DNA of 64,000 bases from positions 1,240,001-1,304,000 of the forward strand of contig OZ220471.1 in the NCBI GenBank assembly GCA_965115835.1. The letters run 5' to 3'. A program made the position numbers and the translations under genes. The DNA is from Foliamicus sp965115835. GTDB lineage: Bacteria; Pseudomonadota; Gammaproteobacteria; Steroidobacterales; Foliamicaceae. The notes beneath the pieces are model-generated. The model was given only the letters and a program-made list of their open reading frames with translations, did not search any database and was not told the origin of the DNA. Positions 35,374 through 42,982 of the stretch are shown in pieces. The first letter of the stretch is position 1. The number at the start of each line of letters is the position of its first letter.

Positions 35374-35652
35374 CTACGGTTCGGGCGGGGCCTCCTGCTG
35401 TTCCCCGCCCCGGGCGAAACCGGCGTACACCCGCCGGACAAAGGCGTCCCGCAGGGCCGTTTCCTCAGCGACTTCCCCGGCGGACGGCCTCCGAAGCTCC
35501 ACGATGTCTTCGGGCAACGCGCCCGATTCGGTCAGCGCCTTCTCCAGCACCGCCAGACGCCGCCGGGTGGCCCACAGTTCGCTACCCAACTGCGCCACCG
35601 TTTCCAGGAGGTGATCCAGGACCGGATGATCGAAGTATTGCGGATGGCTCAT
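35374..35652 (-). CDS. Small helical protein preceding the methyltransferase
   Basis: A 92-residue hypothetical protein: SHPQYFDHPVLDHLLETVAQ leads into a predicted coiled coil (ELWATRRRLAVLEKAL) and a Glu/Pro-rich tail. I do not recognise the family. The coiled coil and its position twelve bases ahead of the methyltransferase suggest a partner subunit. The start at 35652 is chosen because the N-terminus reads like a folded protein and AAGGACG precedes it; the open frame runs further upstream over antisense-like sequence. Confidence 0.7.
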   Translation of the reverse strand: MSHPQYFDHPVLDHLLETVAQLGSELWATRRRLAVLEKALTESGALPEDIVELRRPSAGEVAEETALRDAFVRRVYAGFARGGEQQEAPPEP

Positions 35653-35838
35653 CAAGCGTACGTCCTTGCCATGAGGCTCGCCAAGCCTACCCATGCGCGC
35701 CGGGGCGGTCAACAATTGTCCGGCTGCGATTCCCGCCCGCCCCTTTCCGCCAACAGGCTGGGGAGACACTGAGCGGTAGCGAAAGGCGCACTCGTCTTGC
35801 TTGCCGTTCGGGTCGGGAGTTCCTGATACACTGAAATC

Positions 35839-36528
35839 ATGTCGGACAGCCCAAAGCACAGGGACGCCAAAGCCCGGAGTCCCGACCTCGGGGGGCTGAA
35901 GGAGTTTGCCCGGCGCGGGGATCGTCAGGACCCTCCCGCTTTCGCCGGAAGGAAAGAGCAGATCAACGGGCTTGCGGAAGACCTGCAGGATCGGATGAAT
36001 GCCTGGCGTTCCGGCAGCGACGATGCCTGGAAAGGGGCGACCTGGCTTTTCCAAGGCGCTCCGGGCGCCGGCAAGACGGCGCTGCTTTCCCGCCTGAAAA
36101 GTTTGGCCATGCAGGTTCCCGGAGGTGACGGAGGCATCAACGGAGAGCTGCGGGCGCGGGTTTGCGCAATGGACGATGAAGTCGATTTGCACGACGATTT
36201 CCGGCTGAAAAGGAAAATCGCCGAAGCCTTCGTCCCCGGCGCCGCCGCAAAGATGCTGGGCACGGATACAACGCAAACGGGCAAGGGCGCGAAAGTGGGC
36301 GGAGGCGTTTCCGGGTTCGGAGCCAGGCTGGAAGGCTCGGCAGACGCCTCGAAAGGCAAGTCCGAACAGCGGGCGGGGCTTACCTGGGAAGACTTCGTAA
36401 ACAAGGAAAAGTCGCAGAACGCCTCGCCGCTACTGCTGCTGTTCGACGAAGCGCAGGCGCTCGATGATCGGGCGGGTCCCCAGCTGAGATGGCTGCACAA
36501 GGGAGAACACGGTCTTCCGATCATTTGA
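35839..36528 (+). CDS. Truncated AAA ATPase, paralogue of the 58280 gene
   Basis: A 229-residue protein that matches the first half of the full-length ATPase at 58280. Shared features are the N-terminal tag RSPDxxGLxEFA, PPAFAGRKxQI, Walker A (QGAPGAGKTALL, ~72-83) and Walker B (LLLFDEAQALDD, ~205). Reading stops at GLPII, exactly inside the stretch that in the paralogue continues PVFGGLAW, and the sequence beyond the TGA no longer matches. It therefore lacks sensor 1/2 and the C-terminal domain and is probably inactive or dominant-negative. A dispersed repeat starts 34 bases after the stop, perhaps marking the breakpoint. Confidence 0.75.
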   Translation: MSDSPKHRDAKARSPDLGGLKEFARRGDRQDPPAFAGRKEQINGLAEDLQDRMNAWRSGSDDAWKGATWLFQGAPGAGKTALLSRLKSLAMQVPGGDGGINGELRARVCAMDDEVDLHDDFRLKRKIAEAFVPGAAAKMLGTDTTQTGKGAKVGGGVSGFGARLEGSADASKGKSEQRAGLTWEDFVNKEKSQNASPLLLLFDEAQALDDRAGPQLRWLHKGEHGLPII

Positions 36529-36561
36529 GGATTCCAGCGATAATTTATGGATGCGGGCGCA

Positions 36562-36713
36562 CCGGGCCTCGTGGCGGAGCGAGCAGGCGCGCGCGCAAAC
36601 GTGGCGGAATCGTCCGCAGGCCGGAAAGGGCAAGCCCGCCCCGGACTGTTGTTGCAGCCAGCAGAGAAAACATGACATCAGAAAAGAGGTTGCAAGGCTG
36701 CGGCCCGATCCGG
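36562..36713 (+). repeat. Dispersed intergenic repeat, copy A (~152 bp)
   Basis: This segment between the truncated ATPase and the DoxX gene shares ordered blocks with 25659-25813 (opposite strand). These are a CCGGGCCT/GTGGCGG start, CGTGGCGGAATCGT at 36600, CCGGACTGTTGTTG at 36641, and a near-identical final 24 bases (36690-36713, 22 of 24 matching). Its last 16 bases also recur at 19058-19076. It contains no credible gene. Confidence 0.5.
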
Positions 36714-36738
36714 TGACACCGGCGGGTTCGGTCGCACC

Positions 36739-37365
36739 ATGAAGAATCTCATGGATCGGGCGGTTCGGCAGGCTTGCGGCGCGATGAAACGCCTGCGCCT
36801 TGTCGATTGGATCGCGCCCCTGGCCCTGCGCCTCTACCTCGTTCCGGTGTTCTGGGTAGCGGGCAACAACAAGTGGCACCCGCAGCGGGGGCTGGAGTTC
36901 ACCTCCCGGTATTTCGACCGCCTGGGATATCCGCTGCCGGAGCTGATGGCCTTTCTGGCGACGGCAACCGAAATCATCGGCGCCGTCGCCTTGCTGCTCG
37001 GACTGGCCACACGGCTGGTCTGCATTCCGCTGATGGGGGTGATGGCAGTGGCCGTGACCACCGTCCACTGGAAGAACGGCTGGCAGATTACCGCCGACCC
37101 GCGCAGCCCGTTTCCGGGCGAAGACATCAACGCAGCGCGGGAGCGCCTGGGCGAGGCCCGCCGGATTCTGCGAGATCAGGGCGAAACCCTCCACGGCGAT
37201 TCCGGCTGGTTCTCCGAGTTCGGCAGCCTGGTGATCCTGAACAACGGCGTGGCGCTGGGCGCAACCTATTTCGTCATGCTGCTGGCCCTGTTCTATCTGG
37301 GCGGCGGACGCTACGTGAGCCTCGACCACTACATCGCCCGGGCCGTGCGGCGGCGCCAGCCATAG
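36739..37365 (+). CDS. DoxX-family membrane protein
   Basis: A 208-residue membrane protein of the DoxX/DoxD-like group with about four helices (~28-45, 72-95, 97-115 and 165-190). It shows the typical VFWVAGNNKWHPQRG start and FLATATEIIGAVALLLGLAT. A soluble loop of ~60 residues (HWKNGWQITADPRSPFPG ... ERLGEARRIL) sits before the last helix. DoxX proteins are linked to redox or quinone chemistry, but the function here is unknown. The stop codon overlaps the apparent start of endonuclease V. Confidence 0.85.
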   Translation: MKNLMDRAVRQACGAMKRLRLVDWIAPLALRLYLVPVFWVAGNNKWHPQRGLEFTSRYFDRLGYPLPELMAFLATATEIIGAVALLLGLATRLVCIPLMGVMAVAVTTVHWKNGWQITADPRSPFPGEDINAARERLGEARRILRDQGETLHGDSGWFSEFGSLVILNNGVALGATYFVMLLALFYLGGGRYVSLDHYIARAVRRRQP

Positions 37366-38021
37366 CCAAAGCGCCGCTCCCCAACCACGAGTGGAACGTC
37401 TCCCCGGCCGAGGCGCGCTCCATCCAGGAATCATTGCGCGGGCATGTCCTCTGCGAAGACCGCATCGGCGATATCCGCACCGTCGCAGGCGTGGACATCG
37501 GCATCCGCAACCGGCGCGCCAGGGCTGCCGCCGTATTGCTGGACTTTCCGTCCCTGACGCCAAAAGGCCACGCGATCATCACCACGGAGCTGCGTTTCCC
37601 CTATGTGCCCGGCCTGCTCTCCTTTCGCGAATGCCCTGCTGCGCTGGCCGCGCTCCGCGCCCTGCCCGAACACGCGGACCTGCTGATCTGCGATGGCCAG
37701 GGCATAGCTCATCCACGGCGTTTCGGCGTGGCGTGCCACCTGGGAGTGCTGCTGGACACCCCTGCGATCGGCGCCGCCAAATCGCGACTGATCGGCGCCC
37801 ACGAAGAGCCGGGTTGCGAACGTGGCGCCCGGACGCCCCTGTTCAGCAGCGGCGAGCTCATCGGCTCGGTAGTCCGGACCCGCGCCAACGTGCGCCCGGT
37901 GTACGTGTCCGTCGGCCACCGCACAAGCCTGGAAACGGCGGTGGAGCTGATCCTGAAATGCGCTCCGAAGTACCGCATACCCGAACCCACCCGTCAGGCC
38001 CACAAGCTGGCCTCGGGCTGA
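37362..38021 (+). CDS. nfi: Endonuclease V (deoxyinosine 3' endonuclease), non-standard start
   Basis: Endonuclease V cuts DNA next to deaminated adenine (hypoxanthine). Catalytic residues are all present: D in VAGVDIGI, E in GLLSFRECPA, D in LLICDGQGIAHPRRFGVA, and K in IGAAKSRLIGA; the C-terminus has YRIPEPTRQAHKLAS. The protein region homologous to other EndoV begins near 37390, but the frame has no ATG, GTG or TTG between the middle of the DoxX gene and codon ~24 of the domain. I place the start at ATA 37362, which overlaps the DoxX stop (ATAG) like a coupled start; this is tentative. A TTG inside the first helix (near 37432) would remove a conserved helix. Confidence 0.85.
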   Translation: MAKAPLPNHEWNVSPAEARSIQESLRGHVLCEDRIGDIRTVAGVDIGIRNRRARAAAVLLDFPSLTPKGHAIITTELRFPYVPGLLSFRECPAALAALRALPEHADLLICDGQGIAHPRRFGVACHLGVLLDTPAIGAAKSRLIGAHEEPGCERGARTPLFSSGELIGSVVRTRANVRPVYVSVGHRTSLETAVELILKCAPKYRIPEPTRQAHKLASG

Positions 38022-38132
38022 GCGCCCCCCATGCAAGTCCAGGCGCTATCGCCCTGGCGCGCAAGAAAATGCATCCGAATGCGTCCGGGCAAGCATCCTT
38101 GAATTGCAGACAACCACAAGCAGGAGACTCCA

Positions 38133-38522
38133 ATGAATGATTTCATGGGCGGACTGGTCGGATTTACTGCCGTACTGTTCATTTTCGGCCCCATAGTGCT
38201 GATTCCGGTGGCCTGGATGTTCTTCCGGTTCAAGAGGGACCGGGATATCCAGAACACTCTGCGCACCGCGCTCGAAAAGGGGCATGAAGTGCCTGCGGAA
38301 CTTCTCGAACAGATCAGCGATCCGAAGGCGCCGCCGAAAAAGGACCAGGACCTGCGCCGCGGCGTCGTCCTCGTGGCCGTGGGCCTGGGCATTGGCGCAT
38401 TCGGCTACCTTGTCGGCGAGGACGACGCATTTGGCCCCCTGGCGGGCATCGGATCCATTCCGCTGCTGATCGGATTGGGGTTGACTCTCCTGTGGGTATT
38501 GCGATCGCGCCACAGCCGATAA
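38133..38522 (+). CDS. DUF6249-like small membrane protein
   Basis: A 129-residue protein with three predicted membrane helices (~8-30, 76-92 and 100-122). A cytosolic middle section (FRFKRDRDIQNTLRTALEKG, then EVPAELLEQI) resembles DUF6249 proteins often found beside ECF sigma factors. A good AGGAG precedes ATG 38133. It sits 19 bases before an ECF sigma factor gene, so it may belong to the same regulatory unit, for instance as a membrane sensor; that role is an inference. Confidence 0.8.
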   Translation: MNDFMGGLVGFTAVLFIFGPIVLIPVAWMFFRFKRDRDIQNTLRTALEKGHEVPAELLEQISDPKAPPKKDQDLRRGVVLVAVGLGIGAFGYLVGEDDAFGPLAGIGSIPLLIGLGLTLLWVLRSRHSR

Positions 38523-38541
38523 GTTCTTTCCGGGGCGCGTC

Positions 38542-39078
38542 ATGCCGCAAGGCGACCGGCCGCTCGTGCTGCAGGCCCGGCTTGGCGACCACGCGGCCTA
38601 CGGCAAGCTGGTCGCGAAGCATCAGGGCCGGGTGCGGGGCTGGCTGCGCCATCTTTGCCGCGATCATGCCGAGGCGGACGATCTGGCGCAGGACACCTTC
38701 GTGCGCGCCTGGATGCGGCTCGGGGACCTCAAGGACGCGGCCCGTTTTTCCGCCTGGCTCATGAAGATCGCGTATAACCAGTTTTTGCAAGGTCGGCGCG
38801 CGGCGCAAAAGCGGCAACGGCTGGCGGAGCGGTTGGCTGCGGAGGCGGACAACCCGGAGAACGAGGCGCCTGCGGCAGCGCCCGAAACCGCCATCGAACT
38901 GGAGCAGGCGCTCTCGGTTCTCTCGGAACGCGAGCGCGCGGTCGTGGTTCTGAATTATGCTTACGGCTACTCGCACGGCGAGATCAGCGAAATGACGGGT
39001 CTGGCGCTGGGGACAGTGAAGTCGCTGATCCACCGCGGCAACCGGAAAATGCGGGAGCGACTGGATGCAGGATACTGA
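38542..39078 (+). CDS. ECF-type RNA polymerase sigma factor
   Basis: A 178-residue extracytoplasmic-function sigma factor with region 2 (AEADDLAQDTFVRAWMRLGD, ~50-70, then FSAWLMKIAYNQFLQ) and region 4 with its helix-turn-helix (RERAVVVLNYAYGYSHGEIS, then GTVKSLIHRGNRKMRERL). It lacks regions 1 and 3. The next gene overlaps it by 14 bases and encodes a short membrane protein in the usual position of an anti-sigma factor, and a DUF6249-like protein precedes it. No target promoters are recognisable in the window. Confidence 0.92.
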   Translation: MPQGDRPLVLQARLGDHAAYGKLVAKHQGRVRGWLRHLCRDHAEADDLAQDTFVRAWMRLGDLKDAARFSAWLMKIAYNQFLQGRRAAQKRQRLAERLAAEADNPENEAPAAAPETAIELEQALSVLSERERAVVVLNYAYGYSHGEISEMTGLALGTVKSLIHRGNRKMRERLDAGY

Positions 39079-39454
39079 CGCCAACAGGGACATCGAACGC
39101 CAGATGGCGATGCTGTTCGCCGCCGCCGAGACACCCCCGGAAGCGGACGAACAGTTCGTGGCGGGAGTTCTCGGACAGATCCGCCGGCGCCAACGGCTGC
39201 GATGGATGGTGCTGGGCGGAAGCGCCCTGGCCGCCTCCGTATTTGCCCTGTTTACCCTGCCCGCCCTTTGGGAGTTGCTTGCCTCATGGAACGGCGCAAG
39301 CCTGAATGTTGTCGAAATACTGAACGACCGGCTGAATCAGGCGGCTGTCCTTGCCACAGGTTTTCTGGGCGCGGCGATTCGTTCCGTCACAACCCTGACG
39401 GCCGTCGCGCTGGCCATCACCATATTGCCCCTGCTCCGCTGGCTGGCGGACTGA
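39065..39454 (+). CDS. Small membrane protein overlapping the ECF sigma gene, possible anti-sigma factor
   Basis: A 129-residue protein: a soluble N-terminal ~48 residues (acidic, with EQFVAGVLGQIRRRQRLR), a membrane helix (~49-68) and a second hydrophobic segment (~93-126). It overlaps the sigma gene by 14 bases, the usual arrangement of sigma/anti-sigma pairs. The soluble part lacks the H-x3-C-x2-C zinc motif of ZAS anti-sigma factors, so the assignment rests on position. Confidence 0.75.
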   Translation: MQDTDANRDIERQMAMLFAAAETPPEADEQFVAGVLGQIRRRQRLRWMVLGGSALAASVFALFTLPALWELLASWNGASLNVVEILNDRLNQAAVLATGFLGAAIRSVTTLTAVALAITILPLLRWLAD

Positions 39455-39527
39455 CGCGAGTCTCTCGCCGATTGGTGGAATACCGGGCGGGGAACGCCGC
39501 AAGGCGCGCGCTCGCAAGCGGCCTGCC

Positions 39528-39551
39528 CCGCCCCGCCCAAGGGCGGGGCGG
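39528..39551. terminator. Very GC-rich perfect hairpin
   Basis: A ten-base perfect stem CCGCCCCGCC / GGCGGGGCGG with a four-base loop lies 74 bases after the sigma/anti-sigma pair. There is no T-run, so it may work as a strong pause or processing stem. The rest of 39455-39745 shows no gene. Confidence 0.45.
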
Positions 39552-39745
39552 ATCCGCCGGACCCAGGCGGGACTCGTCCGGAAATACGGACAGGACGACC
39601 ACAATGCCCGGGCGCCCTTGCAAGAAGCCGGAAAAACCACGGAATCGGGCAAGGCGGGCATTGCATGGCTACAGCTCGATCCAGGGAAACCGGCGAACCC
39701 GCCTCCCGCAACGCCTCGTGCGGACTCCCGGGCAGGCAAGTTGAT

Positions 39746-40744
39746 ATGATTCGCCCGGTGAGCAGCAGCGAGGCAATCAGGCAGGCGCTCCGGCTTGTGG
39801 GCAAGGACTGGAGCCTGCTGAACCGGCTGATCCACGAACATCTGCGCAGCGACGTTCCGCTGGTAGGACGGGTGGCGCAGTATCTCCTCAACGCCGGCGG
39901 CAAGCGCATACGCCCCATGCTGCTGATGCTCGTGGCCCGCGCACTGGGCTGTCCGCCCGGCGGCCCGCAGGTTCGCGCAGGCGTCATCGTGGAGTACATC
40001 CATTCCGCCACGCTGCTGCACGACGATGTGGTCGATGAAGCGGAACTGCGCCGCGGACGGACATCGGCCAATGTCCTGCAAGGCCCGGCCGCCAGCGTGC
40101 TGGTGGGCGATTTCCTCTATTCGCGCGCCTTCGAACTGATCGTGGAGACGCTGCAAAAGAACCGCGCCGTGGAAGTGCTTGCCGCAACCACCAATCGGAT
40201 TGCGGAAGGCGAAGTGCTGCAACTGATGAACCTCAACCAGCCGGCCGTGACCGAAGAGCAGTACCTGGATGTGATCCGCCGCAAGACGGCGTCACTGTTC
40301 AAGGCCTGCGCGCAGATCGGCGCCATCCTGGCGGACTCCGACCGCGCCCTGGAGGCGGCTGTGGCCACCTACGGATTCGAACTGGGCATGGCTTACCAGA
40401 TTGCCGACGACGCGCTGGACTACTCCGGCGGAGAAACAGCATTCGGAAAGAATGTGGGCACCGACCTGAAGGAGGGCAAGTCCACCCTGCCGCTGCTTTA
40501 CGCGATGCAAGCCGGTTCCCCGTCACAGCAGGCGGCGCTGCGCAATGCGTTGCGCACAAACGGTCTGGAGAACCTGCCCCAAGTCATGGAGGCGATCGAA
40601 TCGACAGGGGCGCTACAATACACCGTCAGGCGCGCCGGGGAAGCCGCCGAGCGCGCCGTGGATGCATTGGCGGTCCTGCCGGATTCGAAATTTCGCGATG
40701 TGCTGGAGTCGCTGGCGCGGTTCGCGGCAGAGCGCGCCTATTAG
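39746..40744 (+). CDS. ispB: Polyprenyl (octaprenyl) diphosphate synthase
   Basis: A trans-prenyl transferase of 332 residues that extends farnesyl diphosphate with isopentenyl units to make the side chain of ubiquinone. The first aspartate motif is HDDVVDEA (~93) and the second is QIADDALDYSG (~222); GGKRIRPMLLML marks the substrate phosphate site. Length and order match IspB. ATG 39746 follows a GGCAGGCAAG Shine-Dalgarno-like stretch and gives the family N-terminus; the frame is open 27 codons further upstream. tRNA-Pro follows 26 bases after the stop. Confidence 0.95.
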   Translation: MIRPVSSSEAIRQALRLVGKDWSLLNRLIHEHLRSDVPLVGRVAQYLLNAGGKRIRPMLLMLVARALGCPPGGPQVRAGVIVEYIHSATLLHDDVVDEAELRRGRTSANVLQGPAASVLVGDFLYSRAFELIVETLQKNRAVEVLAATTNRIAEGEVLQLMNLNQPAVTEEQYLDVIRRKTASLFKACAQIGAILADSDRALEAAVATYGFELGMAYQIADDALDYSGGETAFGKNVGTDLKEGKSTLPLLYAMQAGSPSQQAALRNALRTNGLENLPQVMEAIESTGALQYTVRRAGEAAERAVDALAVLPDSKFRDVLESLARFAAERAY

Positions 40745-40770
40745 CTTCAGGGGGTATACCGCCTTTCAGT

Positions 40771-40847
40771 CGGGGTGTAGCTCAGCCTGGTAGAGCACTG
40801 TCTTCGGGTGGCAGGAGTCGCTGGTTCAAATCCAGTCACCCCGACCA
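40771..40847 (+). tRNA. tRNA-Pro (anticodon CGG)
   Basis: A complete cloverleaf of 77 bases. The acceptor stem is CGGGGTG/CACCCCG, the D arm GCTC/GAGC, and the anticodon stem CTGTC/GGCAG around loop TTCGGGT (anticodon CGG, reading CCG). The T arm is GCTGG/CCAGT with TTCAAAT, and the gene encodes its own ACCA end. It resembles E. coli proK. It is followed by a strong terminator. Confidence 0.96.
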
Positions 40848-40872
40848 TGAATCCGGCCTGACCGCCTCGGGA

Positions 40873-40904
40873 CGCCGGCGAGGCGCCGGCGCCCCCTTCT
40901 TTTT
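40873..40904 (+). terminator. Rho-independent terminator after tRNA-Pro
   Basis: An eight-base stem CGCCGGCG / CGCCGGCG with a three-base loop is followed by CCCCCTTCTTTTT. It ends 57 bases after the tRNA and is the clearest terminator in the window. Confidence 0.8.
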
Positions 40905-40991
40905 CGGCGTCACTCCCACCCGCTTCCAGCCATTTTGCCGGCGCAGGAGCGCAAACAAGCGGCTCTCATTCATGCAACAATGCAAGAGTTA

Positions 40992-41019
40992 TTGACAACA
41001 TGATGAAAACATGTATATT
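40992..41019 (+). promoter_or_regulatory. Strong sigma-70 promoter of the SYLF gene
   Basis: TTGACA (40992-40997), 16 bases, then TATATT (41014-41019), in an A+T-rich island unusual for this GC-rich DNA. The predicted start is near 41026, about 28 bases ahead of ATG 41054. Confidence 0.7.
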
Positions 41020-41053
41020 TGTTCAACCAATAACGCTACCCGGGAGGGCAGCC

Positions 41054-42982
41054 ATGATTCGCAAATCATTTGTAGGGCTGACGGTGTTTCTGTTCGCGGT
41101 TCCCGTGCTTGCCGACAAGAAGCTGGACGACCGGATGATGCATGCCGCATCGATTCTCCAGGAGATACGCGGTTCGCTGGACGAACCGCCTCCCGGCTTG
41201 CTGGAAAACGCCCATGCCGTGGCGGTTTTCCCCGAGTTCGTCAAGGTGGGGCTGCTCGGCGGCGCACAGCATGGGCGTGGCGTTCTGGCCAAGCGGCAGG
41301 CCTCCGGAGAATGGAGCAAACCGGCATTCGTGCGCTTGACCAGCGGCAGCATCGGTTTGCAGTTCGGCATATCGATGTCGCAATTGATTGTCGTGTTCAA
41401 GGATCCCAAGGCCGTTGAGGCAATTTCCGGCGGGCAATTCACCCTTGGCGCCGACGCGGCCTACGCGGCAGGAAACCTGGGCGGGATGGCCGGCGCGGGG
41501 ACCGACAACAAGCTGGAGAACCAGACCGTGGCCCTGGCGCGATCCAGGGGTCTTTTTGCCGGCGCAGCCCTGGAAGGAGGCGTGCTCCGAATCGAGAAGG
41601 ATTCCAATGTGGAGTTTTATAACGACGCTATCGGGCTGGATGGCCGCAGGTTGCTGGAAGACCGGGAGGTCGAGCTGCCGCCCGTTGCGGAGCACTTCCT
41701 GATTGTGCTGGACGAGGCGGTGCCGCCGCTGTTCCCTCCCGCTTCCGCCGAAACGACTGCAAGCAGCCGGGCGCTCGCTGCGGACGCCTTGCAGGTTGCC
41801 GGCAACGGGAATCAGCCCAATACTGCGGGGACCACCCAATCCGATTTGCGCAATCGGACCTCAGGCCGCACGCCGGAGGCCGTTCCGGCGGCGAAGGGCG
41901 CGGATGGCAACCTCGCGCAGCAGCCTGCCCAGACCAGCGCACTGGATGCGCCGGCGGCGAAGGGCACAGACGGCAACCTCGCGCAGCAGCCTGCCCAGAC
42001 CAGCGCACTGGATGCGCCGGCGGCGAAGGGCACAGACGGCAACCTCGCGCAGCGGCCCGCCCAGACCAGCGCACTGGATGCGCCGATCCCCGGAGACGCC
42101 TCGTCGGCCTCGCTGGCTTCATCGGGAAGCTGGGTGACCCCGGACGGCATGGAACGATTGCCGCACAACACTGCTACGGATCCGGCTTCCGCCGCTGTCC
42201 GAAAAACGGGTCAGTCTGGCGGCGTTCAGGCCGCCAACCATTCCGTCCGGACAGCAAGCTGGTTCACTCCGCAAGGTCAACGATTGCCTGCCGGAGAATA
42301 CCCATCGTGGAGCGTTCGGCCTTCCGGGCCTGGTCTGATGGCCCCGATAGCCGGCAAATTGGTGGACGGGGCCATGGAGTTGGCCCTGGAGTCGGTCCGC
42401 AACAAACCCGAAGTCCAGGGGGCGAAAATCGCCGCAAGCTTGGGCAAGGGTTTGGCCAGCGGCATCAAGTACTCCCCCAGGCTTGCCTCGCCGAAAGGCT
42501 CCGGCCAGCCAGCCGTCACCCTCGCCGTGGATGGTGGCGAGTGGGTAAAGCCCGTCCAATCCGCAAGTCAGGTGGCCTCGGGCGTCGGGAACACGCTGGC
42601 TTCAGCCACGGGCGCTCCGCTCAACAGTAATGCGCCCGCCCTGGCGGCGAGCGTGTCGGGAGCAGGCGCTTTCACGCCTGCAGGCCTGCCCGGAAGCGCG
42701 TCTGCGGGCCTGCCCGGAAATGCGCCTGTGGGTCTGCCCGGAAGTGCGCCTGCGAGTCTGCCCGGAAGTGCGTCTGTGGGCCTGCCCGGAAGCGCGCCTG
42801 CAGGTCTGTCCGGAAGTGCGCCTGCGGGTGCGCCCGGCTCCGGAACCCTCGGGAGAACCCCGCTGCTTTCCAATACGGGTATGCCGCGCGTTGAAAAAAT
42901 GGGACCTCCGCCACCATCGGAGTGGCCAGAAGCCTGGCGGCAGGCGCAGAAACTGGCCGGAGCGTGCGAACCGGATTCCTGA
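41054..42982 (+). CDS. SYLF (Ysc84) domain protein with repetitive C-terminal extension
   Basis: A 642-residue exported protein. Signal peptide (FVGLTVFLFAVPVLA), then a SYLF/Ysc84 lipid-binding domain (~20-215; KVGLLGGAQHGRGVLAKR, FGISMSQLIVVFKD, FAGAALEGGVL). The second two thirds are low-complexity: three near-identical 22-residue repeats (~278-343, AAKGTDGNLAQQPAQTSALD plus AP), a middle region, then about six 8-residue units of the form GLPGSAPA (~544-597). Most bacterial SYLF proteins end after the domain (~190-230 residues), so the tail is unusual. ATG 41054 follows GGGAGGG. The SYLF domain may bind membrane phospholipids; the tail looks like a surface or cell-wall spacer (inferred). 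Confidence 0.85.
   Translation: MIRKSFVGLTVFLFAVPVLADKKLDDRMMHAASILQEIRGSLDEPPPGLLENAHAVAVFPEFVKVGLLGGAQHGRGVLAKRQASGEWSKPAFVRLTSGSIGLQFGISMSQLIVVFKDPKAVEAISGGQFTLGADAAYAAGNLGGMAGAGTDNKLENQTVALARSRGLFAGAALEGGVLRIEKDSNVEFYNDAIGLDGRRLLEDREVELPPVAEHFLIVLDEAVPPLFPPASAETTASSRALAADALQVAGNGNQPNTAGTTQSDLRNRTSGRTPEAVPAAKGADGNLAQQPAQTSALDAPAAKGTDGNLAQQPAQTSALDAPAAKGTDGNLAQRPAQTSALDAPIPGDASSASLASSGSWVTPDGMERLPHNTATDPASAAVRKTGQSGGVQAANHSVRTASWFTPQGQRLPAGEYPSWSVRPSGPGLMAPIAGKLVDGAMELALESVRNKPEVQGAKIAASLGKGLASGIKYSPRLASPKGSGQPAVTLAVDGGEWVKPVQSASQVASGVGNTLASATGAPLNSNAPALAASVSGAGAFTPAGLPGSASAGLPGNAPVGLPGSAPASLPGSASVGLPGSAPAGLSGSAPAGAPGSGTLGRTPLLSNTGMPRVEKMGPPPPSEWPEAWRQAQKLAGACEPDS
41887..42084 (+). repeat. 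Three 66-bp tandem repeats inside the SYLF gene
   Basis: Units start at 41887, 41953 and 42019 and are nearly identical in DNA as well as protein, so the duplication is recent or kept uniform by recombination. Confidence 0.9.
42683..42842 (+). repeat. 24-bp tandem repeats coding GLPGSAPA-like units
   Basis: Six to seven 24-base units, each CTGCCCGGAA(G/A)(C/T)GC plus variable bases, give a collagen-like eight-residue pattern. The units differ at scattered positions, unlike the 66-bp repeats. Confidence 0.85.

Noticed and set aside
41887..42084. Regular 66-bp repeats as a CRISPR array
   Set aside because: The units are contiguous, have no spacers and stay in frame within a coding sequence.
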